A stretch of DNA of 55,554 nt from an uncultured Christensenellaceae bacterium (GCA_944376795.1 CALWDW010000011.1:1-55554); one strand, 5' to 3'. Shown: positions 36,288 to 45,464, counted from the stretch's first letter. The notes: generated from the letters alone by a model not told the origin. A program made the numbers and translations.

Positions 36288-37121
36288 TTACGCCACGGTC
36301 AAGGACATCAGCCGGTAAGGCACCAGGCTATCCTCAGCATTGGGCGCCATCACGGCCCGGGCGCTGGTGTACACGGTCTCGATGCCCTCAGAGCTGCCGT
36401 CATACACCTGGCCCTCCAGCACCCAGGAGCCATCATCCTGCTGGGCAAAGGCCGTCACCGAGAAGCCAAACTCCCGGTCGCCGATGTCCCCCAGCCCCAG
36501 ATCAAAGCCGTCCTCCGTCTGGGTGATGGAAGGGCACATATAGTCGGTCTCCGGATCCAGGGCGGGCAGCTCTCCTACACCGAACAGCCGGGCATACAGG
36601 GCCTCCGCCTCTGCCTGGGTAATACGGATCACTTCTTCCCCCTCGCCCTGGACAAAGCTATCGGTCCCGTACAGCGGCCCCAGCACCATAGCCATCATGG
36701 TGGGCCAAGCCACCACGTCCTGGGGCTGCTCCCCCAGCTCGGTAATCTCCTGATTCAGAATGCGCTGATCCAGGAAGGTCATACACACATAGTTCAGCAG
36801 TACCCCCATGGACTTAAGCTCGGCCTCCTGCTCCTCGGTGGCGTCCTGGATGGCCGTCATCTCCGTATCAGCCAAATCTTCCGGAGCGGTGGTAGCCTCC
36901 GGATCCGCGGTGGCTTCGGACGTTGCGGTAGCTTCGGGAGTCGCCGTAGCTTCGGGAGTCGCCGTAGCTTCGGGGGTCGCCGTGGCTTCGGGCGCCTCCG
37001 TGGCCTGGACCGTGGGATCCGGGCTGGGCGTAGCCGCCGGGGTTGCAGTGCACCCGGCCAGCAGACCGGCGGAAAGAGCCAAGGCCAGGAATAGGCAACC
37101 TATTGTCTTCTTACGATTCAT
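36288..37121 (-). CDS. Lipoprotein with tandem PEATAT repeats
   Basis: 277 residues. A signal peptide ends in lipobox LLAG-C24 and is followed by a Pro/Thr/Glu/Ala linker built from PEATAT hexamers (18-bp DNA unit, about 36905-37015). From about residue 95 there is a globular domain (LLNYVCMTFLDQRILNQEIT..., then DDGSWVLEGQVYDG near the end) that I do not recognise. It would be anchored outside the membrane. The ATG at 37121 is eight bases from GGAGG; the ATG at 37127 is too close to it. A strong hairpin follows the gene. Confidence 0.8.
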   Translation of the reverse strand: MNRKKTIGCLFLALALSAGLLAGCTATPAATPSPDPTVQATEAPEATATPEATATPEATATPEATATSEATADPEATTAPEDLADTEMTAIQDATEEQEAELKSMGVLLNYVCMTFLDQRILNQEITELGEQPQDVVAWPTMMAMVLGPLYGTDSFVQGEGEEVIRITQAEAEALYARLFGVGELPALDPETDYMCPSITQTEDGFDLGLGDIGDREFGFSVTAFAQQDDGSWVLEGQVYDGSSEGIETVYTSARAVMAPNAEDSLVPYRLMSLTVA

Positions 37122-37218
37122 CGTCATGCCTCCTTCATCAGATGAGACCCGGGATTTCCCGGATTCATCTTTTTGGACGGCATGGGCTGGCAATAATTCC
37201 CCGCCAACTTTGAAGAAA

Positions 37219-38046
37219 CTATGAAATAGTTGCATCATCCCGCGCCCGGCCCAGGCCGGAGGGATCAAAGATATCCGCTTCGGTCAGCCCCACGGCATCC
37301 ACCGCCAGCTGGCCAAAGAGCAGCGTCGTCAGCCCCTGGGGATGATGGGAATCGCTGCCAAAGGTAAATTGGCAGCCGCACTCCTTAGCAAGGCCCAGGA
37401 ACCGCCGGTGCTGAGGGATATGACGGTACCACAGGTCCCTGGCACAGATGGAAGTATTGATCTCCACCTTGGCCCCCAGCCGGGCACAGCGGGTAAACAG
37501 CGTTCCCAATTCCGCCTCGGGAAGGGTATCCAGTACCTGGGGAAGGATCTCCTGGAAACTCAGGATGTCGTTCAAATGGGCCAAGGCAATCTTTTCCCAG
37601 GGAAGGGGCAGCTCCAGCACTTCCCGGAAGCGGACCAGGTACAGGGCCGCCACCTCCTCCGCCGTGCGGACGCTGGCCGGGCAGACAAAGTCCTTCATAT
37701 GGAAGTGATCGATGGGAATGTTGATAAAGTCCATGGCCGCCATGGCGTCAGGGGCAATGGAAAGCTTGTCTCCGCCCAGGTACTCGCACTCGCAGCCCAC
37801 CAGCACGGTCACCCCTTGGGTATCTTGAGAAAGCATACCATAAATCCGGTGATGATGGGCCCGGTTCTGGGGGGCATACCAATCGCTGGCCCCGGGTACC
37901 TTTTCGTCCCAAAAGTGATCGGTCAAGCAAATCGTCCGCACTCCGTGAGCCGCCGCCCAGTCCACCAGGGCAGCAGGCGTCTGCCCCGGATCCTGGCTGC
38001 AGGCCGACAGCAGCGTGTGTAAATGCATATCCTGGGTAATTTTCAT
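37219..38046 (-). CDS. PHP-domain phosphoesterase (histidinol-phosphatase-like)
   Basis: A 275-residue PHP protein: metal-binding DMHLHTLLSACSQ near residue 6, CLTDHFWDE, GCECEY, IPIDHFHMKDF, LAHLNDI and FTFGSDSHHPQG supply the histidine/aspartate metal ligands. It hydrolyses a phosphate ester; whether that is histidinol phosphate cannot be told, and no his genes are near. AAAGGGGTG precedes the ATG at 38046. It lies 38 bases downstream of the DUF3592-like gene and probably belongs to the MATE operon. Confidence 0.85.
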   Translation of the reverse strand: MKITQDMHLHTLLSACSQDPGQTPAALVDWAAAHGVRTICLTDHFWDEKVPGASDWYAPQNRAHHHRIYGMLSQDTQGVTVLVGCECEYLGGDKLSIAPDAMAAMDFINIPIDHFHMKDFVCPASVRTAEEVAALYLVRFREVLELPLPWEKIALAHLNDILSFQEILPQVLDTLPEAELGTLFTRCARLGAKVEINTSICARDLWYRHIPQHRRFLGLAKECGCQFTFGSDSHHPQGLTTLLFGQLAVDAVGLTEADIFDPSGLGRARDDATIS

Positions 38047-38084
38047 ACAAACACCCCTTTCGCTTCCATCTTCGTTCTGCGCCT

Positions 38085-38486
38085 CTAGGCCAAAAGGATC
38101 CCTACCAGCGCCGCCAGTTCCAGCAGTACCCCCAGCGCTGCCAACACCAAGGCCCAGACCGCAGCCGGCGTACTCCTTTCCAGCATAACGCATTCCGGCG
38201 GCTCCGGATGGTAGCGCAGGGCCACGTCCTCCAGTTCCCGGTACTGGGGACGGGACAGCCCAGGCTCCGCCACCCGTGTCAGAGTCTCTCCCCGGTAGGG
38301 GAAGCTGACCTTGGCATAGCGAAGGGTCTCCCCCCTCTTCCCCGGGCGGGCGACATAGCCCACCACCAGGCCCCGCAGGGGAAGGAAGCCCTTCCGGGCC
38401 CTCCCTAGGGCCACCCGCAGCCAGAAGGCGCCCAATGTCAGCGCCAGGCCCGCACCCAGCAGCATGTACTGCACGGCATCGCTCAC
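38085..38486 (-). CDS. DUF3592-like membrane protein
   Basis: 133 residues: an N-terminal membrane helix (MLLGAGLALTLGAFWLRVAL), a beta-rich middle (GLVVGYVARPGKRGETLRYAKVSFPYRGETLTRVAEPG...LEDVALRYHPEPPE) in the pattern of DUF3592, and a C-terminal helix (AVWALVLAALGVLLELAALVGILLA). It starts at GTG 38486, overlapping the MATE stop (GTGA), with GGAGG seven bases upstream. The tight coupling suggests co-expression with the exporter. Function unknown. Confidence 0.7.
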   Translation of the reverse strand: MSDAVQYMLLGAGLALTLGAFWLRVALGRARKGFLPLRGLVVGYVARPGKRGETLRYAKVSFPYRGETLTRVAEPGLSRPQYRELEDVALRYHPEPPECVMLERSTPAAVWALVLAALGVLLELAALVGILLA

Positions 38487-39910
38487 GGCGTTTCCTCCGC
38501 TGCCGGACCGTCCACTGTCCGCTTGCCCACCAAGCCCTTGGTGCGCCACTTACCCACCTTGAAGAATATGCCGGTGAGTACCGCGCCCAGCACCCAGCTG
38601 AACAGCAGGGAATAGTACAGGCAGTCCGCCGAGCCATTGGGCATCTCGGGGCTGCGGGTCAGGTAAGCGATAAAGTAGGCTACCGGCACCCGGATGATGA
38701 CGGTGGTAATCAGGGAGATCCACATAGGGGTCATGGTATCCCCCGCGCCGCGCATGACGCCGGAGAGCACCTGGGTTACCGCCATGGCAATGTAGCCCAC
38801 TGCGATAATATTCATCTGGTGCTGTCCCTGGGCAATCACCGCGGCCGTGTCGGTGAACAGCGCCATCAGGTACCGGCCGAACAGCAGAATACATACCGTC
38901 AGCAGGACGGCCACCGCCACCGCCATCTTCATGCCGTCTCGGGTGCCCTTACGCACCCGGTCCAGCTGCCCCGCGCCGATATTCTGCCCGGCAAAGGTGG
39001 TCATGGCCATGCCAAAGGTGAAGTTGGGCATCATGGCAAAGCCGTCCACCCGCATCACCACCACATTGGTGGCGATGATCATCTCACCGAAGCTGTTGGT
39101 CAGCGCCTGCACCACGATCATGGCCATGGAGAAAATGGCCTGGGTGATGCCGCTGGGCAGCCCCAGCCGAGCCACCTGCAGGGAGTAAAACTTCCGCAGC
39201 TTCAGGTTATCCCAATGGACCCGCACCACGTCCTTCATCCGCAGCAGCCGGATAATGCACAGCACCGCCGACACTGCCTGGGAGATCACCGTAGCCCACG
39301 CCACTCCGGCCACCCCCATCTGGAAGGCTGTAACAAAGAGGATATCCAGCACGATATTCAGCCCGCAGGTCACCAGCAGAAAGAGCAGCGGCGTCACCGA
39401 ATCCCCCAGTCCCCGGAGAATACCCGAGATAATATTATAGAAAGCGGTGGTCACAAGCCCTATGAAGATGATAATCATATAGGTGCAGGCCATATCATAG
39501 ATGGCAGCCGGCGTATCCAGCGCTGTCATAATGGGATGGGTCACCCAAATCCCCAGGACGGATGCCAAAAGGCTGGAAAGCAGCGTCAAGGTCAGGCAAT
39601 TGCCTATGGTCTTGGAGAGATGGTCCTTCTCCTTGGCGCCGAAGTACTGGCTGACCATGATCCCCGCGCCGGTGGAAATCCCCATGAACAGCACCAGCAG
39701 CAGGTTAATCACCGGCATACTAGCGCCCACAGCCGCCAGGGCATTGTCCCCAATGTAGCGGCCCACCACGATGGAGTCCACGGTATTGTAGAGCTGCTGG
39801 GCTATATTGCCCAGCAAAAGAGGCACCGAAAACTGTGCCAGATTCACCCAGGGCGAACCCTGGGTCATGTCCTGGGCGCCAAAAAAGCGCGCCAATCTTC
39901 CTCCCGCCAT
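38483..39910 (-). CDS. MATE-family efflux transporter
   Basis: A 475-residue, 12-helix exporter of the MATE/DinF family: FSVPLLLGNIAQQLYNTVDSIVVGRYIGDNALAAVGASMPVINLL, then GAGIMVSQYFGAK, and the second-half repeat IIATNVVVMRVDGFAMMPNFTFGMAMTTFAGQNIGAGQ. It would export drugs or cationic metabolites using an ion gradient. The start at 39910 has only a weak site (GACGGGTG). The upstream ATG at 39952 overlaps a promoter (-35 TTGCGC 39979-39974, 17-base spacer, -10 TAGAAT 39956-39951), so I prefer 39910. It leads a three-gene operon. Confidence 0.9.
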   Translation of the reverse strand: MAGGRLARFFGAQDMTQGSPWVNLAQFSVPLLLGNIAQQLYNTVDSIVVGRYIGDNALAAVGASMPVINLLLVLFMGISTGAGIMVSQYFGAKEKDHLSKTIGNCLTLTLLSSLLASVLGIWVTHPIMTALDTPAAIYDMACTYMIIIFIGLVTTAFYNIISGILRGLGDSVTPLLFLLVTCGLNIVLDILFVTAFQMGVAGVAWATVISQAVSAVLCIIRLLRMKDVVRVHWDNLKLRKFYSLQVARLGLPSGITQAIFSMAMIVVQALTNSFGEMIIATNVVVMRVDGFAMMPNFTFGMAMTTFAGQNIGAGQLDRVRKGTRDGMKMAVAVAVLLTVCILLFGRYLMALFTDTAAVIAQGQHQMNIIAVGYIAMAVTQVLSGVMRGAGDTMTPMWISLITTVIIRVPVAYFIAYLTRSPEMPNGSADCLYYSLLFSWVLGAVLTGIFFKVGKWRTKGLVGKRTVDGPAAEETP

Positions 39911-40052
39911 TCGTATACACCCGTCGCTTTCTTGCTTGAATTCAAGGATCATTCTATAACAAAACAGTGCGCCGCGCAAGGTTTTGGCCGTATGGATCCG
40001 AACAATCTACATCCCTGCGCAAAACAAAGCTCACGATTTGTCACAATTGCGC

Positions 40053-40081
40053 TGTTCAAATCTGGAGTGCAGCGGTATAAT
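40053..40081 (+). promoter_or_regulatory. Promoter of hypD
   Basis: TATAAT at 40076-40081 with a weak -35 (TGTTCA, 40053-40058) at 17 bases. It gives a leader of about 35 bases before the hypD ATG. It is divergent from the MATE promoter across about 95 bases. Confidence 0.55.
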
Positions 40082-40119
40082 TTCTTTTGGATACATCCTT
40101 TCTTTATGGAGGTTCTCAT

Positions 40120-42498
40120 ATGCCTTACGTTCCCTACAATCACAAAACGCTTCCCCCGCGTGTGGAAGCTCTCCGGGAGGCCAGTCTCGCCGCCGTGCCA
40201 CGGGTCAATATGGAGCGGGCCCGGCTTATGACCGAGGCCTATAAAAAATACGCCGGACAGTACCAGGGCGTGCTGCTGCGGGCCCATGCCTTCGCCTACC
40301 TAATGGAGCACCGCACCCTGTATATCGGCCCGGGTGAGCTCATCGTAGGCGAGCGCGGCCCCGCCCCCGCCGAAACCCCTACCTATCCGGAGATCTGCTG
40401 CCACACCATCGAGGACTTTGAAACCATGGACAGCCGGGAGAAGGTCTTCTTCCGGGTCAGCGAGGAGGCCAAGGACATCCAGCGGGAGGAGATCATCCCC
40501 TACTGGAAGGATATCTGCATCCGCAAGCGCATGCTGGACGCCATGGATCCTGCCTGGCTGGACGCCTATGAGGCGGGCATCTTCACCGAGTTCATGGAGC
40601 AGCGCTCCCCCGGTCATACCGTAGCCGACGACAAGATCTACCGTCTCGGCGTGGAGGGCCTGCTGAAAAAGATCGAGGCCGCCCGCGCCGCCCTGGATCC
40701 CGCCGCCGCCGACTACGCCGCCCGCCGGGATCAGCTGGACGCCATGGAGATCTGCGGCCGCGCCATCTGCCGCCTGGCCCAGCGCTACGCCGATTACGCC
40801 CGGGAGCTGGCTGCCAGCGAGGCCGATCCCGCCCGCCGCGCCGAGCTCCTGGAGATCGCTCAGGTCTGCGACCACGTGCCCATGCATCCCCCCGCCACCT
40901 TCCGGGAGGCTCTGCAGAGCTACTGGTTCTGCCACCTGGGGGTCATCAGCGAGCTGAATACCTGGGATTCCTATTCCCCCGGCCGGCTGGACCAACACCT
41001 GTGGCCCTTCTACGAGAAGGAGAGCCAGGCGGGTACCCTCACCCGGGACCAGGCCCTGGAGATCCTCATGTGCTTCTGGGTGAAGTTCAATAACCAGCCT
41101 GCGCCGCCCAAGGTGGGCATCACCCTCAACGAAAGCGGCACCTATACCGACTTCTGCAATATCAATATCGGCGGCACCAAGGCCGACGGTACCGACGGCG
41201 TTAACCCCGTCTCCTACATGCTGCTGGAGGTCATCGACCGGATGCACCTGCTGCAGCCTTCCAGCAACGTCCAGCTCTCCCGCACCAACGACGACGACTT
41301 CCTCCGGGCCGTGGCCGAGGTCATCCGCAAGGGATGGGGCCAGCCCAGCATGTTCAACGCCGAGGCAGTGGCCCGGGAGCTGATGAACCAGGGCAAGTCC
41401 CCCGAGGACGCCCACCAGGGCGGCACCTCCGGCTGCGTGGAGGCCGGCGCCTTCGGCAAGGAGGCCTACATCCTCACCGGCTACTTCAACCTACCCAAGA
41501 TCCTGGAGCTCACCCTCCACGACGGACTGGATCCTCGTACCGGCAAGCAGCTGGGCCCCCACACCGGAATGCCCAACAGTTTTGAGGAGCTGATGGCCGC
41601 CTTCAAGACCCAGGTGGAGCACTTTGTCGCCATCAAGACCGCCGGCAACGACATCATTGAGGAACTCTACGGCCGGGTGCTTCCCGCCCCCTTCCTGAGC
41701 CTGCTCACCGACGACTGCATCAGCCGCGGCAAGGACTACCACAACGGCGGCGCCCGGTACAATACCAGCTACATCCAGGGCGTGGGCATCGGCACCCTGA
41801 CCGACTCCATGTCGGCCATCCGCAAGTTTGTCTTCCAGGACGGGCTGATGACGCTGCCCCAGCTGGTGGATGTGCTGGACCACAACTTCGAAGGCAACGA
41901 GGTGCTCCGGGCCCGGCTGCGCACCCAGACCCCCCGCTACGGCAATGGCGACGACGCTACCGACGCCCTGATGGTCTCCCTCTTCGACATCTACCACGAT
42001 GCCATTGAGGGCCGGCCCAACGGCCGGGGCGGCGTCTACCACATCGACATGCTGCCCACCACCTGCCACGTCTACTTCGGCGCGGTGACCGGCGCGCTCC
42101 CCGAGGGACGCCTGGCCGGCCTGCCGGTATCCGAGGGCATCTCCCCGGTCCAGGGCACCGACCGCAAGGGCCCCACCGGCGTCATCCGTTCGGCGGCCCG
42201 TATGCCCCACGACCAGACCGGCGGCACTTTGCTGAATATGAAGTTCACCCCCTCCCTGCTGAAGAACGAGAGCGGTGTCCGCTCCCTGATGGCCCTGATC
42301 CGCGCCTACTTCTCCATGGGCGGCCACCACATCCAGTTCAACGTCATGGATGCCGCCACCCTGAAGGATGCCCAGGCCCATCCCGAGAAGCACCCCAACC
42401 TCATCGTTCGGGTCGCAGGTTACTCGGATTACTTCGACCACCTGAACCTGGCCCTGCAGAACGAGATCATCGAACGCACCGAGAACATGGGCTTCTAG
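40120..42498 (+). CDS. hypD: trans-4-hydroxy-L-proline dehydratase (glycyl-radical enzyme)
   Basis: A 792-residue glycyl-radical enzyme that dehydrates hydroxyproline to pyrroline-5-carboxylate, which P5C reductase turns into proline. The active-site thiyl C439 and general-base E441 are in GGTSGCVEAGAFGKEAYILTGYFNLPKILELTL, the radical G767 in VRVAGYSDYF. The stretches RLMTEAYKKY, GELIVGERG, TYPEICCHTIED and FTEFMEQRSPGHTV agree with clostridial HypD as I remember it. This hypD is unrelated to the hydrogenase-maturation gene of the same name. GGAGG lies seven bases before the ATG. No activase and no proC are adjacent. Confidence 0.85.
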   Translation: MPYVPYNHKTLPPRVEALREASLAAVPRVNMERARLMTEAYKKYAGQYQGVLLRAHAFAYLMEHRTLYIGPGELIVGERGPAPAETPTYPEICCHTIEDFETMDSREKVFFRVSEEAKDIQREEIIPYWKDICIRKRMLDAMDPAWLDAYEAGIFTEFMEQRSPGHTVADDKIYRLGVEGLLKKIEAARAALDPAAADYAARRDQLDAMEICGRAICRLAQRYADYARELAASEADPARRAELLEIAQVCDHVPMHPPATFREALQSYWFCHLGVISELNTWDSYSPGRLDQHLWPFYEKESQAGTLTRDQALEILMCFWVKFNNQPAPPKVGITLNESGTYTDFCNINIGGTKADGTDGVNPVSYMLLEVIDRMHLLQPSSNVQLSRTNDDDFLRAVAEVIRKGWGQPSMFNAEAVARELMNQGKSPEDAHQGGTSGCVEAGAFGKEAYILTGYFNLPKILELTLHDGLDPRTGKQLGPHTGMPNSFEELMAAFKTQVEHFVAIKTAGNDIIEELYGRVLPAPFLSLLTDDCISRGKDYHNGGARYNTSYIQGVGIGTLTDSMSAIRKFVFQDGLMTLPQLVDVLDHNFEGNEVLRARLRTQTPRYGNGDDATDALMVSLFDIYHDAIEGRPNGRGGVYHIDMLPTTCHVYFGAVTGALPEGRLAGLPVSEGISPVQGTDRKGPTGVIRSAARMPHDQTGGTLLNMKFTPSLLKNESGVRSLMALIRAYFSMGGHHIQFNVMDAATLKDAQAHPEKHPNLIVRVAGYSDYFDHLNLALQNEIIERTENMGF

Positions 42499-42519
42499 TC
42501 CCAGGCCTGTTTGCAAAAG

Positions 42520-42830
42520 ACCGCCTCCTCGGAATCCTCACGGATTCCTGCGGGGGCTTATCGCAGGAAACAGGTTTCCTGCGACCTTGATTAGAAAAGG
42601 CGGGAGCCTTTCGCGGCCCCCGCACCCCGCAGTTTTGCCGCAAAGCGGCAAAACCCCTCATCGGGCAAAACGCGCCGTACACGCCGCCGCGTTTTGTAAA
42701 TTACAAAAAAATAGGGGAACGGCTGCACGCTTCTTGCAGCCGTTCCCCTTATCTTTTCTCCTAAAGTTTTAGAAAGGTGGGGGCCCGGGGGAGGGAAACC
42801 TTTTGCAAAAGGTTTCCCTCCCCCGCAAAA
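42520..42830. repeat. Mosaic palindromic repeat, copy F (reverse)
   Basis: In reverse order: CCGCCTCCTCGGAATCC (42522), TCGCAGGAAAC-AG-GTTTCCTGCGA at 42561-42584, GTTTTGCCGC-AAA-GCGGCAAAAC at 42632-42654, the CGCCGCCGCGTTTTGTAA box, the GGGGAACGGCTGC hairpin at 42714-42748 (T-run on the minus strand), CTAAAGTTTTAGAAAGG, and a perfect 40-bp palindrome at 42786-42825. It lies between convergent hypD and the gpsA-like gene, with the T-run oriented to terminate the latter. Confidence 0.92.
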
Positions 42831-42859
42831 TCCCTCAAACCCGCACCCCCCGCAAAAAC

Positions 42860-43876
42860 CTACACAAACCGCTCCCAATCCACGGCGGCGTCCGCTCCCT
42901 GGTTGAGAATGGCGTCCAAATGTTCCAGCAGTGGGAAGCGCCGTCCTGCCTCCTCTCCCAGGCGCCGGCGCAGGGCTTCCATTACCAGGGTCGTAATAGC
43001 CACCGACTCCAGCGTCACGCCGGCCAGCCTCTCCCGCGCCTCGGGAAAGGGCACGCCCGATCCCAGCAAGGTTCCCAGACGCCGGGTGCGGCCTCCGAAT
43101 ACGGTGACATAGAGATCCCCGGCGGCCCAAGCCGCACTGCCGGCTTCCCCGCCCATGAGGGCGATCAGACTGGTCATCTCCCGGACGCTCTGGGCGAAAA
43201 GGGCGGCTTGGGGATTGTACTTCTCCGGGCTGCCCTCCCCCTGGGCGCGCAGAGCCGCGCCAATGGCCAGGGACACGCCCATGGCGTAGGCATTCTTCAT
43301 GGCCACAGCGCACTCCACCCCCCGTACGTCCGAGGAAGGGGTAATATGGTAATATCCGGTGGCCAAGAGCCGGCGGCAGGCCTCCACCGCCTCCCCGTCC
43401 TCCCCGCAGAAGGCTACGTGGGTGTCCCAGCCGTCCATGAGTTCGAAGCTGATGCAGGGGCCGCCCACCGCACAGAAAGCCACGTCCGGCCGCAGGGAAG
43501 CTAGGTACCGGGGGAAGGGCGTCAGACTGCCGTCCGCCTCCATCCGCAGTCCCTTGGTAATGGAAAGCACCCGCGCCCCCGCCGGCAGCAGGGGCAGCAA
43601 AGTTTCGGCCAACCAATCCACCCCAAAGCTGCTGACCCCGCCAATCACCAGGTCAGCGCCCTCCAGGGCCTGGGACAGTTCCTCCGCCTGGTAGAGCTCC
43701 TCCCCGACGGGCAGCGGCCGCCCCAGGGTCTTGTGGAAACCGTCCTCTCGGGCGCGGTCGATAATCTCCCGGTCCAGGGGCGTGCCCACCAGCCGCACCG
43801 TATGCCCGTTATCCCGGGCCGGACGGCTCATGGCCGACCCCATCATGCCCGCCCCTACAATGGTTACAATTGCCAA
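42860..43876 (-). CDS. Glycerol-3-phosphate dehydrogenase-like protein (GpsA family)
   Basis: 338 residues. N-terminal Rossmann motif IVGAGMMGSAMSRPARDNGHTV; then VLSITKGL and VAFCAVGGPCISFELM. The VECAVAMKNAYAMGVSLAIG stretch carries the GpsA-type catalytic lysine region, followed by SLIALMGGEAGSAAWAAGDLYVTVFGGRTRRLG. It would reduce dihydroxyacetone phosphate or a related keto-polyol phosphate. The start is TTG at 43876 with AAGGAGG seven bases upstream; no ATG is suitably placed. The N-terminal motif differs enough from canonical GpsA that the substrate is uncertain. It is single-gene, ending at repeat copy F. Confidence 0.78.
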   Translation of the reverse strand: MAIVTIVGAGMMGSAMSRPARDNGHTVRLVGTPLDREIIDRAREDGFHKTLGRPLPVGEELYQAEELSQALEGADLVIGGVSSFGVDWLAETLLPLLPAGARVLSITKGLRMEADGSLTPFPRYLASLRPDVAFCAVGGPCISFELMDGWDTHVAFCGEDGEAVEACRRLLATGYYHITPSSDVRGVECAVAMKNAYAMGVSLAIGAALRAQGEGSPEKYNPQAALFAQSVREMTSLIALMGGEAGSAAWAAGDLYVTVFGGRTRRLGTLLGSGVPFPEARERLAGVTLESVAITTLVMEALRRRLGEEAGRRFPLLEHLDAILNQGADAAVDWERFV

Positions 43877-43972
43877 GCGAATCCTCCTTCTGGGCCCATC
43901 GGAAGGCCCTCGCAGGTTTTGGGGAGAGGATTCTGCGCCGGGGGGAAAAATCCTTCCCCGTCGAAGTCCCGG

Positions 43973-44014
43973 AAAAAACCAAGCCTCCCTGCACCGGTTT
44001 CCCGGCGGGGAGGC
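43973..44014 (-). terminator. Rho-independent terminator of the DegV operon
   Basis: On the minus strand GCCTCCC pairs with GGGAGGC, followed by TTGGTTTTTT. It lies 27 bases beyond the DegV stop. Confidence 0.75.
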
Positions 44015-44040
44015 CTGCCGTGATAGACTGGGATATCCGG

Positions 44041-44886
44041 CTATCGATGCACCAGCAGAATGCCCAGGGTGCCCGGACCGCAGTGGGCCGAAATGGTGCA
44101 CCCGGCCACCGACTCCAGCAGCGGAATGGAAGGCTGGTATTGGGCGATCCAGCCCCGCACCTGCTGCAGAAGCTCCTCCGAGCATCCCGAGCTGGTCAGA
44201 ATCATAGGGCTCTGGATATCCTGCCGGTCCTGGAGATGATCCCGGATATACCGGTGCAGGCACTTCTCAAAAGAGCCGCGGTACTTTTTCCCTACGTGAA
44301 GGGCGCAGTCCTTCAAGATAATGGAGGGCTTCAGCTGCAGGAGATTGGCCCCCACCGCCGCGGCCGCCGAGCAGCGGCCTCCCTTGCGCAGGTAGTCCAG
44401 CTTGTCAATGAGAAAGCTCGTCTCCACTCGGGGAATCCGATCCTGGGCCGCCGCCACAATGGCCTGGGCATCGGCGCCCTCCCGGGCCTCCCGGGCGGCA
44501 TGGTAAACGATCAGCCCGCTGCCGCCGGAAAGATGCCGGGTATCTACCACCTGCACGTCCGGAAAATCCTCGGCCGCCAGGCAGGCGTTCTGGTACGATG
44601 AGGAGAACCCCGATCCGAGGCTGAAGTGCACCACGGGGCTTCCGCCGGCGGTAAGCCGGGCAAAGAGCTCCTGGTAGTCGGCAACCGGCACCGCCGAAGT
44701 GCTGGGCAGCTCCCCGGTGGCGGCGACATGGTCAAAAATACTCTGGGGCGTGGCCTCCAGGCCGTCCTTGAGGGACTTCCCGCCAAAGTTGACGTAGAGC
44801 GGCGCCAGCGTAATCCCCAGCTCCGCCACTAGGTCCCCAGGCAGGTCGCAGGTACTGTCCGATGAAATCCTTACAACCGCATCCAT
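44041..44886 (-). CDS. DegV family fatty-acid-binding protein
   Basis: A 281-residue two-domain DegV (FakB-like) protein: RISSDSTCDLPGDLVAELGITLAPLYVNFGGKSLKDG, then LPSTSAVPVADYQELF and HFSLGSGFSSSYQNA, LIDKLDYLRKGGRCS and LLQLKPSIILKDC. It binds a fatty acid, usually to present it to a fatty-acid kinase. The ATG at 44886 has GGAGG five bases upstream. It follows the zinc-ribbon gene by 15 bases and ends before its own terminator. No fakA in the window. Confidence 0.9.
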   Translation of the reverse strand: MDAVVRISSDSTCDLPGDLVAELGITLAPLYVNFGGKSLKDGLEATPQSIFDHVAATGELPSTSAVPVADYQELFARLTAGGSPVVHFSLGSGFSSSYQNACLAAEDFPDVQVVDTRHLSGGSGLIVYHAAREAREGADAQAIVAAAQDRIPRVETSFLIDKLDYLRKGGRCSAAAAVGANLLQLKPSIILKDCALHVGKKYRGSFEKCLHRYIRDHLQDRQDIQSPMILTSSGCSEELLQQVRGWIAQYQPSIPLLESVAGCTISAHCGPGTLGILLVHR

Positions 44887-44901
44887 GCTTTCCTCCACAC
44901 G

Positions 44902-45294
44902 CTAAACCTTGGTAATAAATTGATGCCCGCATTCCCGGCAGGTGACCGCGATCTTCCCCTTCCCCCGGGGGGCACGCAGCGCCTTCCCGCACTGGGGACA
45001 TTTGAAGTACTTGTACTGGCGGCTGCCCTTCAGCCGGGCCCATGTCCGCCGGAAAAACTGGGGTATCGGCCGCCAAAGCTTGAGAAACTTGGCGTTCTCA
45101 TAGCTGCGGCGGGCCGTCTTGCGGGAAAACATCCGCCACAGGCATACGGCCAGCGGCACATACGCCACAAGCACCAGCCAAGGAATCCCCGTAAAGGACA
45201 GCCCCAGAACCAGGACCACCCCCAGGAACAGAAGCGCGTTATTCAGTTGATCCCCGCCATAGCGTCCGGCGAGGAATCTTTGGAGCCATTGCAT
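44902..45294 (-). CDS. Membrane protein with C-terminal zinc ribbon
   Basis: 130 residues: two adjacent membrane helices (NNALLFLGVVLVLGLSFTGIPWLVLVAYVPLAVCLWRMF), a long basic stretch (RKTARRSYENAKFLKLWRPIPQFFRRTWARLKGSRQYKYF) and a zinc ribbon CPQCGKALRAP...CRECGHQFITKV. The ATG at 45294 is seven bases from GGAGG. Similar proteins are common in Clostridia; the role is unknown. A TACAAT -10 lies at 45329-45324, divergent to ftsH. Confidence 0.75.
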   Translation of the reverse strand: MQWLQRFLAGRYGGDQLNNALLFLGVVLVLGLSFTGIPWLVLVAYVPLAVCLWRMFSRKTARRSYENAKFLKLWRPIPQFFRRTWARLKGSRQYKYFKCPQCGKALRAPRGKGKIAVTCRECGHQFITKV

Positions 45295-45404
45295 GGTCAT
45301 TCCTCCTTTCCTCCACTTTGCCCATTGTACTATATTTTTCATCTTATCAACCATTTAAAATATTAACTTTATGTAAAACTCGATTTTAGACATCCTAATC
45401 CCTC

Positions 45405-45433
45405 TGGTAAGCCGGCCTGTATCCGGCTATAAT
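45405..45433 (+). promoter_or_regulatory. ftsH promoter with embedded inverted repeat
   Basis: TGGTAA (45405-45410), a 17-base spacer and TATAAT (45428-45433). The spacer is an inverted repeat AGCCGG-N7-CCGGCT (45410-45428), a possible operator for an unknown regulator. The transcript start would be about 25 bases before the ftsH ATG. Confidence 0.55.
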
Positions 45434-45464
45434 AACGCCAACGCACCAAGGAGGCCTTATTCTT

